Shown: piece after piece, positions 6,555-15,004 of the stretch
How the letters are laid out: the number at the start of each line of letters is the position of its first letter
Position numbering within the stretch: the stretch's first letter is position 1
Assembly (NCBI GenBank): GCA_958435885.1
Contig: CAUBHZ010000006.1
Span: 1-16,340 of the forward strand
Direction of reading: 5' to 3'
DNA from: an uncultured Intestinimonas sp.
Lineage (GTDB): Bacteria > Bacillota_A > Clostridia > Oscillospirales > Oscillospiraceae
DNA length: 16,340 nt
Notes under the pieces: model-generated
The model's database searches: none
Seen by the model: the letters and a program-made list of their open reading frames with translations, nothing else
What the model was told of the DNA's origin: nothing
Made by a program: the position numbers and the translations under genes

Positions 6555-8144
6555 ATGAACGTGAAACTCAACGGCAAAAAATCTCTTGCACTGATCCTGG
6601 CAGCAACCTTGTCTCTCAGCATCCTTTCCGGCTGCGGAGGCGGTGGCAGCACTGAGGCCACCGATCCCAACGCCTCCGGCGCCGTAAGCACGGAGTCCGG
6701 CGCTCAGAAGGATTCTGCCACCCTGGCCACCAGCGGCGAGCCCACCAAATTCTTCCCCCACGGCTCCGAGGGCTCCAACGGCAACGACTATCTGGTACTC
6801 AACAACATTTATGATACCCTGGTGTTTCTGGACACCGACGGCACCCTGCAGCCCAGCCTGGCCAAGGAGTGGAGCGTCTCCGAGGACGGTCTGTGCTACA
6901 CCTTCAAGCTGCAGGAGGGCGTGAAATTCCACGACGGCTCCGCCATGACGGCTGAGGATGTGGTCTTCACCTTCGACCTGGCCGTGCAAAACTCCACTGG
7001 CAAGGCCCTCATCATCAATTATGATCACGCTGAGGCCGTGGATGACACCACCGTCAACATCTACCTCACCGCTCCCTATGCCGCCTTCCTGAACGGCTGC
7101 GCCTCCCGGTCCGGCGGCATCATCAGCAAGGCCTATTACGAGGAGGTCGGTGAGGAGGGCTATCAGAAAGCCCCCATCGGCACCGGTCCCTATAAGTTTG
7201 TCTCCGCTGTCAGCGGCGATACCATCACTTTGGAGGCCTTCGAGGACTACTGGCGTGAGCCTGCCGCCATCAAGACCATCTATATCAAGACTATGACCGA
7301 CGCCAGCACCCAGATCATCTCCCTGGAGAACGGCGACATCGACGCCATCCGCTCTCCTTCCATCAGCAGCTGCCTCAATCTGAATGAGGCCTCCGGCGCC
7401 ACCTGGGCCAGCAGCGATTCCGCCGGCCGCGTCACCATGTACATCAGCGCCAATGCCGGTCAGCCCGGTGAGAACACTGAGTTCCGCAAGGCGGTCCAGT
7501 GTGCCGTCAACAAGGAAGACGTGGTCCTGGGCGCCACTGAAGGCTATGCCTCTATCCTGGACATCGACATGTGTCCCTCCTACTCCGGCTATCCCGAGGG
7601 CTACAAGACCGTGGCCTATGACGTAGAGGCCGCCAAGGCCCACCTGGAGGCCTCCGGCTACAACGGCGAGGAGTTCCAGATCATCGTGGAGGCCGGCACT
7701 GTCAGCGACACCACCGCCCAGATCATTCAGGCTCAGCTCATGGAAGTGGGCATCAACTGCACCATCAACGCCGTGGACACTCCCACCTTCAACGACCTGT
7801 GGTATGCCGGCACCTTCGGCGCCATGATCCGCAACACCAGCAGTTCCCTGCTGGACGCCGACGGCTTCCTCAACTACTTCATGGCCACCGAGGCCAACTA
7901 CGCCCAGACCCTGAACAACCAGTATCCCCGCACCCAGGAGATCTACGATCTGGGCATGGAGGCCCGTGCCGCACAGGGCGATGCCCGGAAGGAGCTTTAC
8001 CTCCAGATGGTGGACATCTGCACCGAGGAGGCCTATGAAGTGCCCCTCTTCTCCAACCCCGCCACCATGGCCTATCGTTCCGACCTCAACGGAATGAAGG
8101 TCTATCCTCTGGGTGTGTGCTATTTCTACGACTGGTCCTGGTAA
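6555..8144 (+). CDS. Oligopeptide-type ABC transporter solute-binding lipoprotein
   Basis: Membrane-anchored receptor that captures the substrate outside the cell for the permeases encoded downstream; 529 aa, the usual size for the SBP_bac_5 (OppA/DppA/NikA) family. Residues 1-26 form a lipoprotein signal ending in the lipobox LSGC with C27 as the lipidated cysteine, followed by a Gly-rich linker. The family pattern is visible: YDTLVFLDTDGTLQPSLAKEW near the start, then LQEGVKFHDGSAMTAEDVVFT, then IGTGPYKF. The ATG at 6555 lies only three bases after AGGAG. An in-frame GTG at 6561 has better spacing (nine bases) and may be the real start. It is the first gene of the sigma-54 operon. Di/oligopeptides, or other peptide-like or N-acylated amino acids, are plausible ligands. 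Confidence 0.93.
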   Translation: MNVKLNGKKSLALILAATLSLSILSGCGGGGSTEATDPNASGAVSTESGAQKDSATLATSGEPTKFFPHGSEGSNGNDYLVLNNIYDTLVFLDTDGTLQPSLAKEWSVSEDGLCYTFKLQEGVKFHDGSAMTAEDVVFTFDLAVQNSTGKALIINYDHAEAVDDTTVNIYLTAPYAAFLNGCASRSGGIISKAYYEEVGEEGYQKAPIGTGPYKFVSAVSGDTITLEAFEDYWREPAAIKTIYIKTMTDASTQIISLENGDIDAIRSPSISSCLNLNEASGATWASSDSAGRVTMYISANAGQPGENTEFRKAVQCAVNKEDVVLGATEGYASILDIDMCPSYSGYPEGYKTVAYDVEAAKAHLEASGYNGEEFQIIVEAGTVSDTTAQIIQAQLMEVGINCTINAVDTPTFNDLWYAGTFGAMIRNTSSSLLDADGFLNYFMATEANYAQTLNNQYPRTQEIYDLGMEARAAQGDARKELYLQMVDICTEEAYEVPLFSNPATMAYRSDLNGMKVYPLGVCYFYDWSW

Positions 8145-8176
8145 GTTAAAAAACGCTTCTGACCGCATGCAAGTCC

Positions 8177-8221
8177 GTGGGCCGCTTCCCGAGCCGCCAT
8201 ATCCGCCGGGAGGCGGCCCAC
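8177..8221 (+). other. Large intercistronic hairpin between binding protein and permease genes
   Basis: Fifteen bases (8177-8191) pair with 8207-8221 with a single G-T pair and a 15-base loop. There is no U-tract, so it is unlikely to be a complete terminator. At this position such a stem commonly protects the upstream mRNA segment from 3' decay or attenuates read-through, giving more binding protein than permease. The permease ribosome binding site begins seven bases after the stem. Confidence 0.65.
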
Positions 8222-8240
8222 CATTCCGGGAGGGAACATT

Positions 8241-9164
8241 TTGCTGAAATATGTGCTAAAACGACTGCTGCTCCTGATACCGGTGGTATTGGGCATCACG
8301 TTCATCATCTTTGTGGTATTGAACCTGGCGCCGGGTGACCCCGCAGCCATGATCCTGGGCCAGGATGCCACAGCGGAGGCTCTGGCCGCAAAACGGGCCG
8401 AGCTGGGTCTGGACCAGCCCATCATCATCCAGTACATCCGCTACATCGCTGGTGTGCTGCAGGGCGATTTCGGCACCTCCTGGCTGAGCGGCTATGAGGT
8501 CCTGCCCGAGTTTCTCCACCGCATCCCCTATACCATTCTTCTGGGCTCTCTGTCCATGTTCGTGGCCGTGATCATCGGCATCCCCCTGGGCATCGTCGCC
8601 GCCATCCGGCAGTACCACTTTGTGGATTACGCCTCTCTGGCCCTGGCCCTGGTGCTCTTCTCCCTGCCCTCTTTCTGGTTCGCCATGATGGGCCAGATCC
8701 TCTTCTGCCTCACTCTGGGCTGGCTCCCCGCCTCCGGCGTGGGCTCCCTGACCCACTTCATTCTGCCTTCCATTACCCTGGGCGCCAATATCCTGGCCTC
8801 TCAGCTCCGAATGACCCGCACCAGTATGCTGGACGTCATCAAGCAGGACTACATCCGCACCGCCCGTGCCAAGGGCGCTGACGAGCGCCGGGTGGTGATT
8901 CACCATGTGCTGCGCAACGGCATGTTGCCGGTGATCACCCAGGTGGGCATCTCCTTCGCCTCCTGCATGGGCGGCTCTGTGGTCACCGAAACCGTATTCT
9001 CTATCCCCGGCATCGGCTCTCTCCTCATCAACGCCGTGAAAGGCCGCGACATCCCTGTTGTCATGGGTACCTTGATCTTTATCGCCATTTTTGTCGGTGT
9101 CATCAACCTGATCGTGGACATTATCTACGCCTTCATCGACCCTCGGGTCAAGCTGACCGCGTGA
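8241..9164 (+). CDS. Oligopeptide-type ABC transporter permease, OppB/DppB class
   Basis: Integral membrane subunit of the importer, 307 aa, the normal length. It opens with the MLKYVLKRLLLLIPVVLGIT-type first membrane helix and carries the LAPGDPA segment characteristic of OppB/DppB. About six membrane helices are expected. The cytoplasmic coupling loop (EAA region) is visible as RTARAKGADERRVVIHHVLRNG, which docks onto the ATPases. The start is TTG at 8241 with GGGAGG seven bases upstream; no better ATG is available without losing the first helix. It ends 16 bases before the OppC-type gene. Confidence 0.93.
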   Translation: MLKYVLKRLLLLIPVVLGITFIIFVVLNLAPGDPAAMILGQDATAEALAAKRAELGLDQPIIIQYIRYIAGVLQGDFGTSWLSGYEVLPEFLHRIPYTILLGSLSMFVAVIIGIPLGIVAAIRQYHFVDYASLALALVLFSLPSFWFAMMGQILFCLTLGWLPASGVGSLTHFILPSITLGANILASQLRMTRTSMLDVIKQDYIRTARAKGADERRVVIHHVLRNGMLPVITQVGISFASCMGGSVVTETVFSIPGIGSLLINAVKGRDIPVVMGTLIFIAIFVGVINLIVDIIYAFIDPRVKLTA

Positions 9165-9180
9165 GAAAGGAGGTACTGAA

Positions 9181-10071
9181 ATGAAACAGAATAAGCAAGC
9201 AGCTGCCTCCAAGCGCGCCGTCACCGGCCGCAGCGTATGGGGGATGGTCTGGTTCCGGTTCCGCAAAAACAAGCTTGCCATGGCTGGCCTGTTCCTGCTC
9301 ATTATCATGATGGCCGCCATCCTGACCGCCCCGCTGTACGTACCCTATGAGCAGGTGGTCAAGCAGAACATCCTAGATAAGTTTACGGCTCCCTGCGCGG
9401 AATACTGGTTCGGCACCGATCAGTTCGGCCGTGATCTCTTTGCCCGCATCGTCTACGGCGGCCGCATCTCCCTCTTTATGGGCCTGGGTGTGGTAGCCAT
9501 TTCCTTCGTGGCCGGCTGCGCCCTGGGCGGCGCCGCGGGCTACTTCGGCGGCAAGGTGGATTCCGTCATCATGCGGATCGTGGATATGTTCATGGCCATT
9601 CCCGCTATGCTTCTCTCCATGGCCGTAGTGGCCGCCCTTGGTACCGGCGTGGACAAGCTGCTGGTGGCCCTCTCCGTATCTCAGATCCCCCGCTTTACCC
9701 GGGTGGTACGCTCCTCCATCATGACCCTGCGCAACCAGGAGTTTGTGGAGGCAGCCAAGTGCTGCGGCACAAGCTCCGCCCGCATCATCATGAAGCACAT
9801 TCTCCCCAACGGCATGGGTCCCGTCATCGTCTCGGCCACCCTGACACTGGGACAGGTCATCCTGAGTATCGCCTCCCTGGGCTTCCTGGGCATCGGCGTC
9901 TCCTCGCCCACTCCGGAATGGGGCACCATTCTCTCCGAAAACAAGGTCCATATCCGCTATCACCTCTATCTTGGCCTGATCCCCGGCATCTGCATCGCCC
10001 TGGCAGTCATGGCGGTCAACTTCATCGGCGACGGGCTTCGGGATGCGCTGGACCCCAGGACCAAGAATTAG
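9181..10071 (+). CDS. Oligopeptide-type ABC transporter permease, OppC/DppC class
   Basis: Second membrane subunit, 296 aa. It has the family's cytoplasmic N-terminal stretch, then a membrane helix (residues about 35-60), the segment YWFGTDQFGRDLFARIVYGGRIS shared by OppC/DppC proteins, and the coupling loop EAAKCCGTSSARIIMKHILPNG. The end LRDALDPRTKN is also typical. The ATG is preceded by an excellent AAAGGAGG site. It forms a heterodimer with the preceding permease and is energised by the two ATPases that follow. Confidence 0.94.
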   Translation: MKQNKQAAASKRAVTGRSVWGMVWFRFRKNKLAMAGLFLLIIMMAAILTAPLYVPYEQVVKQNILDKFTAPCAEYWFGTDQFGRDLFARIVYGGRISLFMGLGVVAISFVAGCALGGAAGYFGGKVDSVIMRIVDMFMAIPAMLLSMAVVAALGTGVDKLLVALSVSQIPRFTRVVRSSIMTLRNQEFVEAAKCCGTSSARIIMKHILPNGMGPVIVSATLTLGQVILSIASLGFLGIGVSSPTPEWGTILSENKVHIRYHLYLGLIPGICIALAVMAVNFIGDGLRDALDPRTKN

Positions 10072-10084
10072 GGAGGCAACGCAT

Positions 10085-11092
10085 ATGGCTAAAACCATTC
10101 AGAATACACCAAACGATAACGTGCTGCTGAAGATCGTGGATCTCCACGTCCAGTACGACACCGACGACGCCGTGGTCCATGCCCTCAACGGCTTTCATCT
10201 CACTCTGCACCGAGGCGAGAAGCTGGGGCTGGTGGGCGAGACCGGCGCCGGAAAGACCACCATGGCCCTGTCTGTCCTCCGGCTCCTTCCCACCCGCGTG
10301 GGCAAGGTCACCCAGGGCAGCATCACCTATGACGGCATCGATATCCTGCACGCCTCGGCCAAGACCATGCTGGGTCTTCGGGGCGCCCGGATCTCCATGA
10401 TCTTCCAGGACCCCATGACCAGCCTCAACCCGGTCACCACTGTGGGGGACCAGATCCTGGAGGTACTCAAGCTCCACTTCCCCGAGATGACCGAGGAGGA
10501 GAAGAACGCCAGGGTGGATGACATCATGAAAATGGTTGGCATCCCTCCTGCCCGGAAGCACGAGTATCCCCATCAGTTCTCCGGCGGCATGAAGCAGCGC
10601 ATCGTCATCGCCATGGCCCTCATCGCCGAGCCGGAGCTTCTTCTGGCCGACGAGCCCACCACCGCCCTGGACGTGACCATCCAGGCCCAGATCTTGGAGC
10701 TGATGAAGCAGCTCAAGGAGAAATTCAACTCCGCCATGGTGCTCATCACCCATGACCTGGGTGTGGTGGCCGAGTTCTGCGACAACGTAGCCATCGTGTA
10801 CGCCGGTGAGGTCATCGAGTACGGCAGCGTGGAGGAGATCTACGCCCGGACAGCAAACCACCCTTATACCGCCGGGCTGTTCAACTGCATTCCCGACCTC
10901 TACACCACAGCGGAGCGGCTGGAGCCCATACCCGGATTTATGGCCGATCCCACCGATCTGCCTCAGGGATGCAAGTTTGCCCCTCGCTGTCCCCACTGCA
11001 CCCAGCGGTGCCTGGAGGAGAATCCGGCCCTGCACATGCTGGGCAACCACGGCATCAAGTGCCACATGTTTGACGGCAAGGAGGCGGAGTGA
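10085..11092 (+). CDS. Oligopeptide-type ABC transporter ATPase, OppD/DppD class
   Basis: Cytoplasmic ATPase subunit of the importer, 335 aa. Visible motifs are Walker A GETGAGKTT (51-59, K57), the Q-loop in IFQDPMTSLNP, the signature FSGGMKQR (165-172), Walker B with D189-E190 in LLLADEPTTALD, and the switch histidine in LITHDLG. The C-terminal oligo_HPY extension has the Cys-rich pattern GCKFAPRCPHCTQRC; equivalent cysteines bind an iron-sulfur cluster in some DppD proteins. The ATG at 10085 has GGGAGG eight bases upstream. An upstream in-frame ATG lies inside the permease gene and lacks a ribosome binding site. It ends one base before the next gene. Confidence 0.94.
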   Translation: MAKTIQNTPNDNVLLKIVDLHVQYDTDDAVVHALNGFHLTLHRGEKLGLVGETGAGKTTMALSVLRLLPTRVGKVTQGSITYDGIDILHASAKTMLGLRGARISMIFQDPMTSLNPVTTVGDQILEVLKLHFPEMTEEEKNARVDDIMKMVGIPPARKHEYPHQFSGGMKQRIVIAMALIAEPELLLADEPTTALDVTIQAQILELMKQLKEKFNSAMVLITHDLGVVAEFCDNVAIVYAGEVIEYGSVEEIYARTANHPYTAGLFNCIPDLYTTAERLEPIPGFMADPTDLPQGCKFAPRCPHCTQRCLEENPALHMLGNHGIKCHMFDGKEAE

Positions 11093-11093
11093 G

Positions 11094-12047
11094 ATGGCAA
11101 ATGCGCTGGTAGAGGCAAAGCATGTAAAGAAATACTTCAAGACCCCCGCCGGACTGCTCCACGCCGTAGACGATGTGAGCTTTCAGATCGCCCCCGGCGA
11201 AACCCTGGGCGTGGTGGGTGAGTCGGGCTGCGGAAAGTCCACCCTTGGCCGCACCATTCTGCGCCTCATTGAGGCCACCGAAGGCGAAGTGCTCTACAAC
11301 GGGGAAAACATCCTGAATTACTCCAAAAAAGAGATGAAAAAAGTTCACCTCAACATGCAGATGATCTTTCAGGACCCCTTTACCTCCCTCAATCCCCGCC
11401 TGTCCATCAGCAGCATCATTGCCGAGCCCATCAAGGTCTGCGGCACCCTGAAGAGCAACCGGGAGATCCAGGAGAAGGTCCGACAGCTGATGGATATCTG
11501 CGGCCTGCCTGACCGGTATGTGAACACCTACCCCCATGAGTTGGACGGCGGCCGACGTCAGAGAGTGGGACTGGCCCGCGCCCTGGCAGTGGACCCCAAG
11601 TTCATCGTCTGCGACGAGCCGGTGTCCGCTCTGGATGTGTCCATTCAGGCCCAAATTCTCAATCTGCTGATGGATCTCCAGGAGCAGCATGGTCTCTCCT
11701 ACATGTTCATCACCCACGATCTGTGCGTGGTGCGGCACATCAGTACCAATATTATGGTGATGTACATGGGCAAGGTGGTGGAGTACGCCCCCAAGGATGA
11801 GCTCTTCCGGTACCAGGCCCATCCTTACACCAAGGCTCTGCTCTCGGCCATCCCCACCACCGACCTCTCCCGTCGGAACCGGGAACGCCATCCCCTCACC
11901 GGCGAGGTGGCAAACCCCATAAATCCCGCCCCAGGCTGCCGGTTTGCCCCCCGGTGCCCCTATGCCTGCGACAAGTGCAAGGAGCCCCAGAAACTGCGCG
12001 AGGTTGCGCCGGGCCACTATGCCGCCTGCGTGCTTTGTCAATCGTAA
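11094..12047 (+). CDS. Oligopeptide-type ABC transporter ATPase, OppF/DppF class
   Basis: Second ATPase of the importer, 317 aa. Walker A is GESGCGKST (42-50, K48), the Q-loop is [11 protein letters not shown], Walker B is CDEPVSALD (D174, E175), and the H-loop is FITHDLCVV. The signature is unusual: LDGGRRQR (150-157), where most OppF proteins have LSGGQRQR. The C-terminal oligo_HPY region again carries cysteines ([15 protein letters not shown]). The ATG is one base after the OppD stop, with GGAGG nine bases upstream inside the preceding gene, so translation is probably coupled. The frame reads further upstream but only inside OppD. Confidence 0.93.
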   Translation: MANALVEAKHVKKYFKTPAGLLHAVDDVSFQIAPGETLGVVGESGCGKSTLGRTILRLIEATEGEVLYNGENILNYSKKEMKKVHLNMQMIFQDPFTSLNPRLSISSIIAEPIKVCGTLKSNREIQEKVRQLMDICGLPDRYVNTYPHELDGGRRQRVGLARALAVDPKFIVCDEPVSALDVSIQAQILNLLMDLQEQHGLSYMFITHDLCVVRHISTNIMVMYMGKVVEYAPKDELFRYQAHPYTKALLSAIPTTDLSRRNRERHPLTGEVANPINPAPGCRFAPRCPYACDKCKEPQKLREVAPGHYAACVLCQS

Positions 12048-12058
12048 GGAGGACCGCC

Positions 12059-12514
12059 ATGGATATTTATGAGAGAATGAAAGAGTTGGGCATCGAGCTG
12101 CCTGAGGCACCCCCGCCAGTGGGACTGTTCCTACCGGCCCGGCAGCTGGGCAATGCTCTCTTTGCCTCCGGCCAGGGCAGCTTTGACAAGGACCACCGTG
12201 TGGAGGGCAAGGTGGGCACCGACGTGACTTTGGAGGAGGCCCAGCTGGGTGCCCGCTACTGTATGCTCAATATGCTGGCCTCGCTGGACGCCTATCTGGG
12301 CGACCTGAACCGGATCTGCCGGGTGGTCAAGCTTCTGGCTTTCGTCTCCAGCGCCCCCGATTTTTATCAGCAGCCTGCCGTGGTCAACGGCGCGTCCCAG
12401 CTGCTGATCGACCTGTGGGGTGAGGACGGCCGGCACGCCCGCTCCGCCATCGCCACCAACACCCTCCCCTCCAATCTCAGCGTGGAGATCGAGGCCATTT
12501 TTGAACTCAAATAG
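12059..12514 (+). CDS. RidA/YjgF/UK114-family imine/enamine deaminase
   Basis: Small cytoplasmic protein, 151 aa, expected to hydrolyse reactive enamine/imine intermediates such as 2-aminoacrylate to 2-keto acids and ammonia. The catalytic pair is preserved: R128 in HARSAIAT and E143 fifteen residues later in SVEIEAIF, the same spacing as R105 and E120 of E. coli RidA. The start MDIYERMKELGIELPEAPPP is typical of the longer subgroup (YjgF_YER057c_UK114-like 1) rather than classic RidA. AAGGAGG overlaps the OppF stop and lies six bases before the ATG. Its place directly before a PLP enzyme gene strongly suggests that enzyme releases an enamine or imine. Confidence 0.92.
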   Translation: MDIYERMKELGIELPEAPPPVGLFLPARQLGNALFASGQGSFDKDHRVEGKVGTDVTLEEAQLGARYCMLNMLASLDAYLGDLNRICRVVKLLAFVSSAPDFYQQPAVVNGASQLLIDLWGEDGRHARSAIATNTLPSNLSVEIEAIFELK

Positions 12515-12560
12515 GAGCGGGGACAGCGGAACGATATGCCCTTTGAAAGGGAGAATTTAT

Positions 12561-13814
12561 ATGTCAAAAAACGGAAATGCCCAGTATTTCCGGTGTGACC
12601 AATGCGGCGCTGAGGTGGATCTGCGGGAGCACGTCAACCTCTGCCCCCACTGCGGCGGCCTGCTGGAGGTACAATATGATCTGGAGGGGCTGAAGGCATC
12701 TGCCGGCGTCTTTCATGACTACCAGCGCAGCTCCATCTGGCGCTACCGGGACTTCATGCCCGCTGTGGCGGACAAAAGCATCGTGACCCTGGGCGAGGGA
12801 GGCACCCCTCTGGTCAAGTCCAAATATCTGGGGCCTGCCCTGGGCATTGAAAACCTCTATTTCAAAAACGATACCCTCATGCCCACCGGCAGCTTCAAGG
12901 ACCGGGGCTACTCTCTGGCCATCAGCTACGCCATGGACATCGGCGTCAAGCGCGGTATTACATACAGCTCCGGCAACGCCGGTGCCTCTTTTGCCGCGTA
13001 CAGCGCCCGGGCCGGCTTCCCGGGCGTGGTCATGGTGGAATATCAGGCCAGCTCCATGAAAAAGACCATGATCATGCTCTACGGTGCCAACACTGCGGTG
13101 CTGGACTTCGACAACTTCGCCCAGATTGAGACCATGCTGGATAAGGCGGTCACCGAGCTGGGCTGCTATTCCTTCGTCAACTTCATCAACCCCATCCGCC
13201 ATGAGGCCATGAAGACCTACGCCTACGAGATCTACGGAGAGTTGGGTCGGGTGCCTGACTACTCCTTCCACCCCATGGGTACCGGCGGAGGTGCCTGGGG
13301 CACCTGGAAGGGCTACCGGGAGCTGGCGGCCATCGGGGTTACCGACAAGGTCCCCAGGATCGTCCCCGTGCAGCCTGAGGCGGTGTGCTGGCTAAAGCGT
13401 GCGGTCGACAGCGGCGCGGAGGTGGCTGAAATGTACGGCGACAGCACCAAGACCATCGCCCAGAGCATCTCCGGCAACAGCCCCCTGCAGGGAGGACGGC
13501 GCTTGCTCCGGGCTGTGCGCGAGTCCGGCGGCATGGCTATGGCGGTCAGCGACGAGGAGATCATGGAGGCCATGACCGACCTTGGCCATGAGGGCATCGG
13601 AGCCGAGCCCTCCTCCGCCTCCTCGGTTGCCGCTTTTAAGCAAGCGGTCAAGGCAGGAAAAATCCACGCCGATGAGACAGTAGTCTGCGTCATCACCGGA
13701 ACGGCCTTCAAGCAGCCCAGTGTCGTGGAGCGCATCTCCTCCCTCCCCAAATATTCTCTCCGCGCTGACATTGGAGAGTTGAAGGGGCTGCTGGAACGGC
13801 TGCACCTGCTGTAA
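12561..13814 (+). CDS. Threonine-synthase-like PLP-dependent lyase with N-terminal zinc ribbon
   Basis: Fold-type II PLP enzyme, 417 aa. The N-terminus has a zinc-ribbon-like set of cysteines (C12, C15, C28, C31). The PLP lysine is K113 in GSFKDRG; SSGNAGASFAAYSARAG (136-152) and the glycine-rich phosphate loop GTGGG (240-244) are also present. EPSSASSVAAF near residue 360 matches the threonine synthase family. The ATG at 12561 has AAGGGAG seven bases upstream. In a sigma-54 catabolic operon with RidA, a biosynthetic threonine synthase is unlikely. I infer a beta/gamma-eliminating or deaminating lyase acting on an imported amino acid. Annotation as threonine synthase, threonine dehydratase or an ammonia-lyase would all be defensible from family alone. 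Confidence 0.85.
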   Translation: MSKNGNAQYFRCDQCGAEVDLREHVNLCPHCGGLLEVQYDLEGLKASAGVFHDYQRSSIWRYRDFMPAVADKSIVTLGEGGTPLVKSKYLGPALGIENLYFKNDTLMPTGSFKDRGYSLAISYAMDIGVKRGITYSSGNAGASFAAYSARAGFPGVVMVEYQASSMKKTMIMLYGANTAVLDFDNFAQIETMLDKAVTELGCYSFVNFINPIRHEAMKTYAYEIYGELGRVPDYSFHPMGTGGGAWGTWKGYRELAAIGVTDKVPRIVPVQPEAVCWLKRAVDSGAEVAEMYGDSTKTIAQSISGNSPLQGGRRLLRAVRESGGMAMAVSDEEIMEAMTDLGHEGIGAEPSSASSVAAFKQAVKAGKIHADETVVCVITGTAFKQPSVVERISSLPKYSLRADIGELKGLLERLHLL

Positions 13815-13828
13815 GGAGTGCAACTGCC

Positions 13829-15004
13829 ATGAATCACATTCCTGTACAGGCTTTTGACCCCGTCGAGAGGAACTTCCGCCCTGCACTGCTCCATATGGAC
13901 GGAGACCGTCTCGCTGGACTGGAGCGCCGGAGCTGTGGAGAGAGTCCTCTCTATTTTGCCCCCGGCTTTATAGACAGCCATGCACATGTGTACCCCGGCG
14001 CCACCGATCTCGGCATCCCAGTGGACCGGATCGGCTTATCCACCGGCGTGCATCTGGTGGTGGATGCCGGCAGCGCCGGCAGCACCAACTTTCCCTGTTT
14101 CCGGGACTATGTAGCGCCTGCCTTCCGGACGCCCATCAAGGCCTTCCTCAACATCGGGCGGGCCGGTCTGGTGACTAAGCATCCTTACTTTGACCCCCGG
14201 GATCTAGATATCTCCGCAGCGGTGAACACGATACGGCAGGACCACAGCGGCATGCTCCTGGGAATCAAAGTCCTCTCCAGCGGTCTGATCGTGGAGGAGG
14301 CGGGTCTAGAGCCTCTGCGCGGGGCGGTAAAGGCGGCAGATGAGCTGGGATGCAGGGTCATGGCTCATCTGGTGGAGGGTCCCCCCTCCAACCAAGAAAC
14401 CATGGCGCTGCTGCGTCCGGGCGATATCATTACCCACATCTTCCACGGCGCCCCCAACCTAGATGCCAACCGGAAGGCCAGTAAGGGCGCAGCCATCGAT
14501 ACCCGCCATTGCAGTCTGGGCAACGTCATGTGGAATCCGGATGGCACCCCCACTCCCCCTCTGGCCGATGCCATCTCCCGGGGTGTACTCCTGGACGTGG
14601 GCCACGGCGCTGCCAGTCTGGACCAGGAGGTGGCACGCAAGGCCATTGGAGCCGGGATCAGAGCATTTTCCATCAGCACCGACGCCCACATCCGCAATGT
14701 GGACACGGTGGTACAGTCGCTGCCTCACACCATGAGCAAGTTTTTGTCTCTGGGCATGTCACTGGAGGAGGTCGTGGCCTCCGTGACTGTCATTCCCGCC
14801 CTGCAGCTGGGACTGGGCACCGACTGGACGGACCTCACAAAACGGGCCACGCTTTTCCGTCTCCGACCGGTAATACCTGAGGATCCGCCCTTCCTGGATG
14901 CCTACCAGAACATGATCCCGGTCCAGCAGGTGGTGGAGCCGGTGGCTGTGGTCACCGCAGGCGCCCTCTCCCCTTTGAAGCGGGACTGGGCTGGCGTCCA
15001 GTGA
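13829..15004 (+). CDS. Metal-dependent amidohydrolase resembling COG3964
   Basis: TIM-barrel amidohydrolase-superfamily enzyme, 391 aa, predicted cytoplasmic. The binuclear metal site is readable: H51 and H53 in DSHAHVYPG, K147 in GIKVLSS (the lysine normally carbamylated), H180 in VMAHLVEG, H203 in ITHIFHG and D285 in ISTDAH. VVDAGSAGSTNF near residue 80 resembles COG3964 enzymes (Atu3266/EF0837 type), which are annotated as amidohydrolase/deacetylase proteins; some hydrolyse acetylated alpha-hydroxy acids. The ATG has AAGGAG ten bases upstream, 14 bases after the lyase gene. As the last operon gene it probably removes an acyl or carbamoyl group, or opens a ring, on the imported compound. 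The substrate is not known. Confidence 0.88.
   Translation: MNHIPVQAFDPVERNFRPALLHMDGDRLAGLERRSCGESPLYFAPGFIDSHAHVYPGATDLGIPVDRIGLSTGVHLVVDAGSAGSTNFPCFRDYVAPAFRTPIKAFLNIGRAGLVTKHPYFDPRDLDISAAVNTIRQDHSGMLLGIKVLSSGLIVEEAGLEPLRGAVKAADELGCRVMAHLVEGPPSNQETMALLRPGDIITHIFHGAPNLDANRKASKGAAIDTRHCSLGNVMWNPDGTPTPPLADAISRGVLLDVGHGAASLDQEVARKAIGAGIRAFSISTDAHIRNVDTVVQSLPHTMSKFLSLGMSLEEVVASVTVIPALQLGLGTDWTDLTKRATLFRLRPVIPEDPPFLDAYQNMIPVQQVVEPVAVVTAGALSPLKRDWAGVQ

Noticed and set aside
6167..6655. 162-codon frame across the sigma-54 control region
   Set aside because: It covers the dyads, the promoter and the start of the binding-protein gene in another frame; it is not coding.
6501..8168. 555-codon minus-strand frame opposite the binding protein
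   Set aside because: Antisense shadow of a confidently recognised lipoprotein gene, rich in Gly/Val/His.
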